From Phoronis australis (lineage: Eukaryota; Phoronida; Phoronidae): a DNA stretch of 64,000 nucleotides. Shown here piece by piece: positions 12,201 through 22,892 of this stretch. The notes under the pieces were generated by a model. It worked only from the letters and a program-made list of their open reading frames with translations, was not told the origin of the DNA and searched no databases. Each line of letters starts with the position of its first letter. Position 1 is the first letter of the stretch. The stretch spans positions 180,309-244,308 of the forward strand of contig NMRA01000115.1 of assembly GCA_002633005.1 (NCBI GenBank), read 5' to 3'. The position numbers were made by a program, and so were the translations under genes.

Positions 12201-15200
12201 TCTCTTGAGGATGTACTCTCGGTGCGGCAGTGTTCACATAACTTAAACAGGCATCATTCGACGAGGTTGTGATCGAGAGTTTTCTGTCCTTAATCTGGTT
12301 TCCAGTGTAGGGGGAACAAAATTGGTGAAAGGTTTCAGCTTTGGTCCCAGTTTATTCACATTAAGCAAGTTACTTACCGAGCACGTCAAATTCCTGAGGA
12401 ATGCACTGTCCTACGCACTCAACACCTTTTAATCCTATCACTCTAAACCAGCATTTGGCGTCAGTCTGACACTCCTGGTACCACTGCTCGACCTCTGTTA
12501 AGGATTTCCCCAAACACTCAGCCTCGCACTTAAGAAAATCCACCAGCCACGATGGGATCGCTTCCTCTGCAACAAAATGGACACACATGATAATCGCCCC
12601 CGGCCTTCTGTGTCGCCCTCAACCCGCCGTTTGGCCTGGTCCGCGGAAAACCACCACCTACACAACTTACATATATGCTACTGTGTGAGACATTAGAGCA
12701 TCCAATTGTAGGTTGGTGTCTTGAAAAGTATTTGGTCAAAATTATTTGGCATTTTTGTACAACCTTTGTCGCAATGAATTATCGTTTTTGTCAAAATTTA
12801 CTAAGATTTTAAAGTGATCTTATTGCGTCAAGCCGCAACTTGTTTATTTGTAGATAGAGCTGTACAGTGAGTTACCGCAATTTCGACATAGTGCGCGGAG
12901 TGAAACCTGCCGAAATGTTGTCGAGATTGAACCAGAAGTGAAACGGATTATAGTGTTAAAGAAATAGATATTTAGCCGCAGTTCTGTAAGTGGAAACGTT
13001 TTTTTTTTAATTTCGAAGTTGTCTATTTTATTTTGAGGAACACTGTACATGATTTTCCCTTATTTTAAAGTACAGTTCACTGAAAGATCATCACCTGGTG
13101 ACCTATTGCCAGCTCCGTCCCCTTGAGGAAAGTCACGTGACACCCGACAAACAAACAAGTTTTACCCGACAACGTGTTGTTTGTCTGGTAAAATGGCGGT
13201 TTGGAAACGAAGGTGTGTCAAGAATGATGCGTTCTCATTGGTCAGTGAAGTCGTCACTCAAAATCCTGGCGAAAAAGGCGAGTAACCGTTTGCTAAGGAA
13301 ACCTGTGCAGTTCTTCGCATTGTGTCATACTCACCAGAATCAGATGGAGGTCGGTTGCGAGACTGTAGTCCCAGGTCTGTAAATAGAGAATATCGATTAG
13401 TGGGCCACGGGATAACTCGTGGAAATTACACTAGTTGAAATCTTCTACTAAAAATGAACACAATTTTAGAAAGAGCATAAACGTGTATGGAATTTGAAAC
13501 GGTCCAAGGATGAAAAGAACGTTGGCAACCAAGCTGACAACAGAACGACCATGGAATGTATTCCAATGGGTGCTGCCGATTCGCCTTGCCAACCGGTTGG
13601 TATCTTTGACTGATTATCAATGACGACTTCCTTGTTTTAAAGCCATCGGGTGCTTTAGGTGGTCGACGAAATCAACCAGGCACTGCCGTACTCTTACCAA
13701 GTACAATTTTTTATTTTTCCAAAACCTTAAAACAAACATATTAAGTTTCCTTTATAATCTTTATGTATTTCACCTTCGTTGGGTAAAGCAAAAAAAGAAC
13801 GCCATGCGCACTTTCAGAAGCAAGTATCCGGACAAATTCGTCTAGTTTAGAACAACGCTGTTCTCTTTTAAAAAGTGTTGAGAAGCTTTTGTATAAAAAT
13901 AGGATAGTACTACAGTTGGTTGGTATCACAAAGTACCAATTTATTTTTCACGTACCGATGGGACCTTGTTGTTCAGGAGCACATTGGTTGAGACACGTAA
14001 TTGCTTGACCCATGAGTACCATTTGCCAACAAGACGTGTTCAGTCCACATTTCACGAACCACTTGCCAATCTGGGATGAAGCATGCGCCATACACTTGGT
14101 GTCACAAACGACAAATTCCACCACCTCTTCTAGATCTGTAAACACATTAAGTAGGACCCGTTTCTATGCAGTGCTGAAACAGGTAAGCGTGCAGTTCTTG
14201 AAGTCATTGAATAGCACTTTCCCTTTTTTGATGAAATATTATTGTTTAAGTTCATAAGTATTGCAATGAGATAAAGAACGCATCACACCAAATCCTCGTT
14301 TCTACAGTCAACTCACCACCCTAATATCGTACCACCTCCTGACTTCATACACTGTCTACACGAGGCGTGTGATGACAAACGCGGCCAGTCGGTGGGATGC
14401 ACATTCGATGCCATGATACGTTTTATGTTCTTACAAGATTTGAACTTCCCGGGTAAAGTTCGCCTCTGTTCCTTTAAGCGTTCGTTTCATTGTAACCAAT
14501 AATGCATAAACAGCACATGCGTTGCAATGATATTGCAAGTTTTTACAAACTAACAGATGAAAATATTTCCTCACTACTTGAATAAATTGTTGTACATGAA
14601 AGGATTGAAATTGGATGATTTTTTGAGGTGTGTCACTAAAGATTGCTTGCGACCTGTCACATGGTGTTTCAATATGCATGTAAGTGATCGTTCCATTGAA
14701 AACCCCGGTTACTTAACCCCAATACATTTAGACGCAGTTTAAACCTCGTCTTTATTTCGGGATTACTTAAAGCTTAACTTCGTTTTTATGCTTACCAATA
14801 GTTGGGATAGGAATTGGGGAGCATTTTTTTGTACAGTTCCATAGCTGAACTTCCAGCACCCGTCCCCAACACAGGAGGTCACTCCCACACTTGGCTCTCC
14901 ACTCTTTCACATTGGCGGTGGAGTTGATCATGCACTGGGCCTCGCATTCGGCAAACTTTGCAACAATTTCTACATACGGTCCTGAAATTGAAGGTAAAAC
15001 AGTTTCATAAACTTTATTCAAATTTAATTTGTTTTCAAATTTCACCTGGTTTTCACTTTGTATTGATGTAAAGCTTCAACAATTACATGTAAGACAAGCG
15101 TTATGCCACATAGAAAATGATGCTGGTAGCAATCCATCGTCCCAACAGGCTTAAGAGAAGACAAAACAAGATGAATATGCTGTACCAAACGAGTGACTAA

Positions 15201-18200
15201 ACTTATTGCATTGACTATTTCAAAGATCAAACCTTACGAGACATTCTTCCCTTCTTAGACTTGTTGATGTCGTTCAAGAACTCACCAATATCGATACTAC
15301 AATTCTTTACGCAAGCTTGGAATTTCGGAGTGCTGGCGAACTCTTTCCAGCAGGTAACATTTGAATTGCACTTTAAGGCCAGCTCGAACCAGTTGAAGGG
15401 AGTCATGTTCAGACACTGCACCTGACAAACAGGATTTAAAACGTCCACTTCTGCAAGAAAAGAAGCTGGACGTCAAAATATATTCTCATCAGGAAAGTAA
15501 GCATGATTACAGACATCCCGTGCTTCGCGGGCCACCTCTGGTACATTCGTAGAATTAAATTCCCCTTCTAAAGTCAGTGTTATTTGCGCATTGGCGAACT
15601 TCAGTCGCACTACAAATCATTCTTCAGCTTGGAAGTCACATGATTTGCCGTTAAACAATACTCTCCTTGGGGGAGGGGTAAGATTTGGGCTACAAAAATA
15701 CCCGAGTTGTTCGGCAGATGACTAATGCGAAGGCTTGCGTGATTTCATCAATTTCGAAAGATTCTGGTCACACGGAACTCGCCTCAGCCAGCTACGCAGT
15801 TCAAACTCTTTTGTCTATTACAGGAGTTTGACAGTGGCCGTGGGACACTTTTCTTTCTTGAATGTTTTCGCTTGACACATCCAGTATCGTAACACTTGAC
15901 TGCCCGAAAGATACACCGTCTCAATCGCCCTTGTCACATACGCGCAAATTGTTTATACAGTTTTTATCTAACCGTTTGAGTAAGCTCCCATTTGCTACTC
16001 GTGTTTGTAAAACTTGGTGAGGAAATTTGCATGTATACCACATTGAGAAAGATGGTTTCATCTCAGTATAATGTGTATATGTGGTTAAAAGCAATTACCA
16101 ATTTCAGATTCTGGTCGATACCGGGAACCCAGAGCTGCATCTGAAAGAAAATGATAATAGTTAAAACAAAACTTTACATCAACTTTTGAGCAACAGATGT
16201 TTGAATCAACGAGGTAGTTACTGAGTTTGTAACGTCTGTCAAGTTGTTTTGTCAACTGTTACGTGCTTGAGCTCAACACATACGGATGTTTAGTGATGAC
16301 GTGTCATGGCAGTAGATGACGCAATTTGGACTCATAAATGCGAATAGACATGGCGTCACACTCGGCCCAAAACGTCACAATGACGTCAAAATGGTGCCAT
16401 GCTAAACCACTACACACGTTCTCGTGATTGTGCAATATTAAAACAATTCACCTATTACTCGGCCGGGGTCTAATTTTTCTACTTGAAATCGAACTCCAAA
16501 CTATTTTTGCTATGTTTCATTATACCGAAAAAATATTCCAAAAATATAAATGACATTTGTTGGGAAGAACTTTTCGATTTTGTGTAGAAATTTTGGACCC
16601 CCTGCCAATAGATGTAGGTATTTTTGTTTGGTTATTACTTGATCTCATTTGACTTGTTGTTTCAGAGGTTTCTTGACGTTTAAAAGCTCCGGGTTATCTG
16701 ACCTAACTTATCTAGAAATATGTACATGTATGGCTACCAAGCCATACTTAAAATGATACTGTCATTCCATTGGAATGTTCCGATATAACTCTCTTGAAAG
16801 GACGTCTGTATACAGTATAATAACCTGGGAAGGCAGTCACTGCTTACCTTCTTCTTTAAGTTGGACAAGTTCACCGAAAACATATTGCTCTGGAAAAATA
16901 AAAGAGATTAGTTGTGTATCAAGGAAGTGACAGACACTTCAGAAATATGGCGACATATTGGAGCATTTTGGAAACTGATAATTGGACGCAAGAAGACTAC
17001 TCTTTCGTGAGTGAGATTTGTTCGTGCATAGCCGTGATACTATCGTCCCTATTCGTGTCTTGCGCTTCCTGGTAATGTTGTAACCAAACATTCACTCAAA
17101 TCTAGCACACCTAGCTTCGTGACCGACCACCACGCCTCACTCCAGGCTTCAAGTAAACCTTCTCGATGAGATTTATTAAATTTTGAGGATTATTTGGTGG
17201 TCACGTGTCCTGAGGTACAAGAAGGGCTTTCGCCGTTATCAAGTCACTCGTGACGTCACCCTAAGAAAAAGTGAGAATGAAACAGGCCTTGCGACCTGAA
17301 GCTGCGTTATGGACGAGTCGAGTTTTACAGCCCTAGATGATATGGGAATACATTGGAACTTACGGAGCAAAGGGAACTCAGGTGACATGCACTTCCCAAT
17401 GCAATCTACGGCCTTTTCCCCGACCTTTTCTAGCCAACATTTTGGGTCCACCTGACATTCTTGAACCCAAGACTTCACCTCTGATAGAGAAGTACCCATG
17501 CACGTCGCAAGGCATTTGATAAACTGGTCATCTTGCACGTCAGCTGACGAATCTGTGACATTATATTAATGTAATTTAATTTATTGTCGAACTTGAAGTG
17601 ACGATAACCTCTTGACTACGTGTATATATATTGGTTTCCAAGAGAGACTTCATGGGCACGAAAAGAGGAAATACGCAATACAATACAATACAATACAAGG
17701 CAATGCATAACGATATCATACAATGCATTATTAGTAAATGGATTGTAACATGTTAAGGGTGACAAAAGTGGAAGTGCCTACAATTAACAGCACCCTCTCC
17801 TAAGTAAAATGATACAAAAATTGTATACATGCATCGTTATTTTTTGTGAGATGCCAAAAAGAACTATGGCAACTTACAGATGATATGGGAAAAAGTTAGA
17901 ACGCAAGGTATCAATTAATGCAAAATGTAAATTTTAATATGAGAGAGTCTTGGTCTCTACATTTCGACGTTTGTGAACACAGAGATTGACTGACTGAGCA
18001 TTTCTGAGGACAGCAAAAATGAACATGAATCCACTTTTAGTAAAGGTTTTGAAATAATTCAAGGAACAACACTTAAAAGTTCATTTTAGATACAAAATTT
18101 CTTGAAATAACAAACCTTGTGTGTACTGTAATGGACCTGGAGGGAAAATAAAAGAAACTATTACTGTCAACTTTTAAGAAGATTCAGGCAAGACCAAGTG

Positions 18201-18885
18201 CGGCACGTCTATTATGCAAAATATCTGGAGGCAATCTTTCATGTGCAGTATAGCAATGGGGTGAACCTATGAAGTGACTTTTAGCATGACTGAACCTTTC
18301 TGAGATGGATGCTAATGTACAGTTGTCCCCAGTTTTAATTCTGAATTGGGTAAATCCCATTCACCAACAGGGGGTGTTCAGGAGTGCATTCTTCAGACAC
18401 AGGAGTATAGCGAAAATGCAAGATCACGTAAATTTTCGAGATAAATTGCAAGCGAAGCGCGTGATCAAAGTAAAGAGAACATTTCCTCCACTATCGCGAA
18501 GTACCACTTAATGAATTCCGAACGAAATTGCTAGGATTGTCACCTCAGGTAGCTACATGATTTCGTGTCCTCCGAATGTGCTAAACGCATGTGGAAAGTT
18601 TGCAATCTCTACACTTGATAAGCCATTAAAAGTTCCTTTTATACCCAAAAACAAATATTGTACAGATAAGAACACCAGTCTGTACAGTGAAATAATTCAC
18701 CGCGTAGGCGCATGCACTTTAATGCGGATGCACATGTAAGCGCAATTTCATATGCAGGCGCATATGCCTAAATACACGCATCTACGGTAATGATGGTAAC
18801 CTGAACACAAATCAATCCAAGTAAACTTACCACCAATAGTTGTTGTGACCAAAACGGCCAATGTAATTATCACAAACCCTTTCAT
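4185..18885 (-). CDS. Secreted eleven-domain six-cysteine repeat protein (unrecognised family), 20 coding exons
   Basis: Spliced minus-strand gene; predicted product 773 residues. Coding exons in transcript order: 18831-18885, 18116-18136, 17364-17552, 16848-16889, 16099-16140, 15286-15450, 14796-14981, 13956-14135, 13335-13376, 12378-12566, 12068-12112, 11406-11570, 10987-11172, 10061-10240, 9168-9209, 8334-8498, 7730-7894, 6670-6741, 5203-5355, 4185-4222. All 19 introns are phase 1 and the total of 2322 nt stays in frame. Exon 1 encodes a hydrophobic signal peptide (MKGFVIITLAVLVTTTIG). Eleven exons each encode one domain with spacing C-x3-C-x14-C-x5-C-W-x10/11-C-x3-C, many with an N-x-S/T glycosylation sequon just before the CW. 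Short linker exons join them. No membrane segment is visible and the protein ends in a short tail, so secretion is inferred. I do not recognise the domain family; the paired CxxxC motifs recall helical hairpins, but this is only an analogy. Function unknown. Confidence is high for the structure and low for any role. Confidence 0.85.
7271..7526. mobile_element. Inverted-repeat element (MITE-like) in an intron
   Basis: Begins GGGGCCCGTTCCA and ends TGGAACGGACCCC, 12 of 13 positions complementary, about 256 bp apart. The interior is AT-rich with repeated CTTAAG/TTAAGTC words in both orientations and can fold back on itself. No coding capacity. Lies between exons 7730-7894 and 6670-6741 of the cysteine-repeat gene. 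Confidence 0.6.
8037..8240. repeat. 200-nt polypurine tract
   Basis: Almost pure A/G on the plus strand (GA and GGGA words), therefore almost pure C/U in the minus-strand transcript. It fills half of the 439-nt intron whose donor is GC. The frames called through it are Pro/Leu/Ser low-complexity artefacts. Confidence 0.85.
10061..13376 (-). CDS. Second cysteine-domain cassette (types 4-3-2-1), paralogous to the first
   Basis: Residues about 294-562. Exons: 13335-13376 (42-nt linker), 12378-12566 (type 4), 12068-12112 (45-nt linker), 11406-11570 (type 3), 10987-11172 (type 2), 10061-10240 (type 1). The exon lengths 189, 165, 186 and 180 nt equal those of the first cassette, domain for domain. 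Types 3 and 2 share well over half their residues with their counterparts, including DVLNP at the start of type 3 and CSPIPIP at the end of type 2. The linker at 13335-13376 resembles the one at 16099-16140 (both contain an SR-x-RP-like core). The cassette arose by tandem duplication of an ordered exon block. Confidence 0.82.
13956..17552 (-). CDS. First cysteine-domain cassette (domain types 4-3-2-1) with linker exons
   Basis: Residues about 26-293. Domain exons in transcript order are 17364-17552 (type 4), 15286-15450 (type 3), 14796-14981 (type 2) and 13956-14135 (type 1). Each contains six cysteines and a Trp directly after the fourth. Between types 4 and 3 lie two 42-nt linker exons (16848-16889, 16099-16140) of 14 codons each, rich in Glu and polar residues. 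All exons are phase 1-1, so any one could be skipped or duplicated without a frameshift. Type 2 ends in a Pro/Ile-rich tail (CSPIPIPTIG) matched almost exactly in the second cassette. Type assignment is by pairwise similarity seen by eye. Confidence 0.82.
17680..17708. repeat. (ATACA)n microsatellite
   Basis: About five copies of the pentanucleotide ATACA/CAATA in the intron upstream of exon 17364-17552. Confidence 0.8.
18831..18885 (-). CDS. Exon 1: signal peptide of the cysteine-repeat protein
   Basis: The exon begins at an ATG shortly downstream of a TATA box and encodes 18 residues: a Lys near the start, then an uninterrupted hydrophobic core. It ends after one base of the next codon at a strong donor (G|gtaagt). 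The next exon (18116-18136) is a 21-nt microexon adding seven residues (GPLQYTQ), also phase 1 at both ends. Confidence 0.8.
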
Positions 18886-18935
18886 AATGGCCTGTTGAAA
18901 CTGGATATTGAAATCGTTTTAATGTACGCAGTTAG

Positions 18936-18945
18936 CTTTTATATA
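18936..18945 (-). promoter_or_regulatory. TATA box of the cysteine-repeat gene
   Basis: On the minus strand this reads TATATAAAAG, 51 nt upstream of the first codon of the signal-peptide exon. A start site about 30 nt downstream, near 18910, would leave a 5' UTR of about 25 nt. Sequence and position fit a core promoter; no transcript evidence. Confidence 0.6.
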
Positions 18946-21720
18946 TCTCAACCGAAAAGATTGCTCCAGCACTTGCGTCATTTTAAGCCAAACCATCTGA
19001 TTATTCTTATGAGATTTAGAGGGTGATTAGACCCACCAAACGATTTATTTAGAAACAGTTATCTTAATTTCATTGTGTGCTGTTGCCCAGCTGGTTGCTC
19101 CGTTAATTCGCCCCTGCAAATCCTCTTAGTTCAGAGTATAAATGTTCGCACGTTATCGTTTTCGCCATAGGCTTACATACGCCATTCCTTTCGAGGGTCC
19201 GAAGGTTGACCGCAACTACCGCTGTCACCAATATCAGCCTTGCTCAGTAGAACTCGGGAGGCTCTACTTGTTTGCATTTTGAGGAAAATTGAAGATTTGA
19301 ATTTGTTTGAGTTTTTGACTTAAGCGAAGTACATGTAATACGTACACGCATTTTGCCAAACAACCAACTTTTGATTTGGACAAACAACTGATTGCAACAT
19401 ACAACGGAATACTACAAGCGATTTTTGAGCCTTAGAAGAGCTGACAGTTCGTTTTTTGCTTGACACCATGCTTGCCACAAAAAATTGACCAATACGTACT
19501 CAGGCCAACTTTGATCTTAGTCAGCAGCGAGCTGTAAGGTTCTCCCTAAGCAAATCCCGTGTCAAATGACATCGTCGTATGGAGGTCGCAAAGTACATGT
19601 ATGCAGTATCTTGATTGCGTCTAGTGTACTTGTTCGACACTTGGTGTCTCTGGTGTGGTGTAGCTAAGGATGTTGGGTAATAAAAACATGGTTGTTGTCA
19701 GACGTGGCTAGTTTTCTCTCTGACTTTACTAACCAAGTTACCGCAATGTATTGTTTAGTTTGCGACATCCAAGCGACGGGCGTAAGCTCGTTGCATGGTC
19801 ATCGTCTTTGAAACACTTCCATTGTGTTCCTTTGTTGCATCTTTGTTGGACATAACAGTACAGATGGCATGGATATCGTACCTTGGGCGCACATCAGCCA
19901 GTTAACGATAAATGCTTGCCATTATCTTTATTATAAGAAAGAAAAAGAAAGTGAGCAATTGATACGTCTATCTATCGATATTTATACGGGAAACCTTCCG
20001 AATTTGAAACTATTTAAACAAACCGCATTCTTAATATTAAGAACAGATCTAAATACAAACTACTGTACTTTCTAAACGAAAGGCAAGCTCGTAGTGTACA
20101 TGTAGTTTTACCATTCAAGTTTAAAATCATCTGCATTGTGACGTGACATTGATTTTGAAATATGTTATTGGCCACCCCTGTAAAAGTTTATGTTTTACTT
20201 AAGGATGAGGTCATTGATGGCTTTGTTTAAAAGATGAATCTAATGTTTTGCAAAACCTTTATAACCATTTGCTTAACATTTGAAGGGTTACAAGACGCAC
20301 TGCGTTTAATCAGGAGTTCCTTGCGTTAAAATAGACGACGAATCCACTAAGCATTACTCATAGTGTCAAGTCCAAAGCTGTCGCCCATTAGCTCGTTGCA
20401 AAAACACTATGGCGTGGAAACATATAAAGATTTTTATGGTTAATGTCGAGTACCGTTAAAGCCAGTTGTGATGGTGTGTATCAATCAATTGATATTCCTA
20501 TAACTTATACAACGCCTGTGTGAATGCGCGCTGAAGTGGTCGCGAAGCTCAGACCAGTGTTTTATCATGTACCGGCTAAGGCAAAACCTTGGTTATTGAA
20601 GTTACAACAGTGTTTGCGCCCCTGCTGAAGTCAGATTGGGACCTATCATGTATTGTAATCAACGCTGTTCTGGCACAGCAGATGGAGTTTGGCAAGAGAA
20701 CCCACTCCAGCAAATTTAGACTGCGACATCTCACAGATTACTTGAAGTAGGTGCAAAGAGATTGTCGACCAGCCAGTTTGTGTAACAGTCCGAGGTGTCT
20801 GAAGGATACCTGAATTTCCTGTAAAATTTCAACTTCCTGGAGGTTCCAAGAAGTAAAGTTTAAAAAAGCCACGCTTTGACAAAAAGTGGGTTAATGGGTC
20901 AACAATTAACTGACAGTCATTCTTTCAGAAGAAACTGAAAATTCAATAAAGAAAATGCCATTCGTAGCCTTCACAAGAAGCGAAAGCTTTAAATTCCCAG
21001 TCAACCTAGCGGGCGCCACTTTGTAACGAAATTGGTGCAGGTAAACTCAACACTGGCTCAAAAAAGCAATAAAAAACTATTGAGTGCCACCTAAATTAAC
21101 GGCGTCATGGTGCTGACATTTGCAGCAGTTGTCCAACCACCAACTGTGTCCGGTTGCACGAAAAAGTCCTAGCAGTTACATCTGTATGCGCCCTATATTT
21201 TCAGCACATTTGAGTGCAGTGCAAAGACTTTCGTCTTTTGTTTTATTATCTTCATTACTGTATAACATAGCAAGAGGCTAAATTCCCACGTTAAGTTCTC
21301 AATATTATTGAATAAAAAAGGTACATTCTCATACAATCACCGAACCTGGTCCATATTTTTTATTGCAATAAGTGCTCATGTTCAAGGCGCAGTACTAAAA
21401 ATGTAACAAGTAGAAAAGGAGCTGAAAATAAAGAAAGTCTAAAATTCGTTTAAATTGAGGGGACATAATTGAGTACCTATTGCGCTGTTTCGTGCAATAG
21501 GTGACGTTTTTATCGTTACTTGATTTGAAATTGGTTGCAATAAAACGCATGGAATTCTCTGATGGCCAAACGACTTCAGCGGCCAGAAACTGAGCCCGGT
21601 TTGAGAAGCAAGATGCGGGTAATCTTATACAAATAATTGCACGTTGTAGCAGACGTGCACAGTTGGGTGCACTGATCAACTGGAATCATTTTATGCTTTT
21701 TTAGTATATACACCTCTGTA
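18946..21720. other. Intergenic region between divergent genes, no gene recognised
   Basis: First part of the 3.9-kb interval between the two head-to-head genes. No open frame with a recognisable motif; several TACATGTA-type words are present. It must hold the proximal regulatory DNA of the minus-strand gene. Confidence 0.5.
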
Positions 21721-21842
21721 GTTAAAACCGAGCTGAGGAGCTAGAGACCTGACTCAGTGTTCTAGCGGCGTTCCCCAGGTGGGACTCCAACCAGGACCTT
21801 GAGTAAATGAAGTGACACTTATCCCACTAGGCCACACAGCCT
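21721..21842 (-). mobile_element. tRNA-derived SINE
   Basis: On the minus strand a tRNA-like head starts GGCTGTGTGGCCTAGTGGG, with an A box (TGGCCTAGTGG, 21824-21834) and a B box (GGTTGGAGTCC, 21782-21792) 31 nt apart, the layout of an internal RNA polymerase III promoter. A tRNA-unrelated body follows to about 21721. It does not fold as an intact tRNA (no CCA-ready acceptor pair seen), so a SINE is the better call. Confidence 0.5.
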
Positions 21843-22760
21843 CCTCTAAGTCTGGTCAAACCCGGTTCTGGTCTATTAACAGATACTAAAAACGACTTTA
21901 CCATCCAGTTCTCTGAAACAATAGTGCTCTGTAAGCTTCGACAACCTTCAAAAGTTTGGAGGGAAATTTGAAAACTCCTTTCAAAGTGCATGTATGCTGA
22001 ACGGGGAAGAGTGACTTCCGCTTTTTGCGAATTTCACGGCAAACTGTGGGGAATGACCACCTATCAAGACCATAATGTCCAATCTGTGATATTGGGAGAG
22101 TGCCTTAGTTTTTAGTAGATTCATGGTTTTGACTCGGAAGGTTGACGCAAAAGTTGAATTAGCAAGTGACTGAGCAAGGCTCTGTTGAAATCATCAACAC
22201 AGGGTTTAGTATCCTTTTAAGCAAAAAATAACATCGTATATCAGTTTTGCTCAAGCCTACAAATCATGTCTGATCTTAATATTGGATAAGAATATACATA
22301 TAAACCTGCGCGTGAAATAAGCACTTCGGGGTCTGTCGCAGAGACGCCTGCGTTCACAGAAAATTATGTTGATTTTTATCAGTATCAAATGTTTGCATAG
22401 ATTAACGTCGTGGGTCAATTTCACGCACTATCTTGCTACATGATCCGTGCATTAATTTGTTTACAAACACATTCTTAGACCAAATAATGATTGCCATTTT
22501 AACAACCTACCGAAGTGCAGAGGAAAAATTCGCTGTGTGATAAATAATTAAAATCTATTTAGGTTACTTATCTTACGATTATACATACATTTAAGATTAG
22601 CAAGGGACGTGATATCAATATCTTATGAACTATTCCAAACTCAGAGCTTAAACGGTGATGGACTTTTTAATTTCGTAGGATTAGCTTTTCGCATCTTGAA
22701 AAGGATTTCTGTCTGTATGATGCTGACGTTACTTAGTTGACGACAAACCGAGTGAAGTAT
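21843..22760. other. Upstream region of the vWA-lectin gene, no gene recognised
   Basis: AT-rich, no supported open frame. The weak TATA-like TTTATAATT at 22761 is the only promoter-like word close to the receptor start codon. Confidence 0.4.
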
Positions 22761-22828
22761 TTTATAATTGCCAACCTTCTTAAAATGTGGTGAAATCTTC
22801 TCCAAATTTCAAACGAACTAGGCAGAAC

Positions 22829-22892
22829 ATGGCGTGCTTGCCAAGTACTTCAGTTCTAGGAATTTGCTGTGTATTTGTATGGCTGTGCTGTG
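22829..22892 (+). CDS. Exon 1: signal peptide of the vWA-lectin receptor
   Basis: ATG after a purine-rich leader (GCAGAACATGG); encodes 21 residues with a hydrophobic core (SVLGICCVFVWLCC). Ends in phase 1 at a good donor (G|gtaagt). The next coding exon lies 2.46 kb away. Confidence 0.7.

Noticed and set aside
18305-18739. Two plus ORFs of 60-68 codons
   Set aside because: They lie in intron 1 of the minus-strand gene with no motif or splice context.
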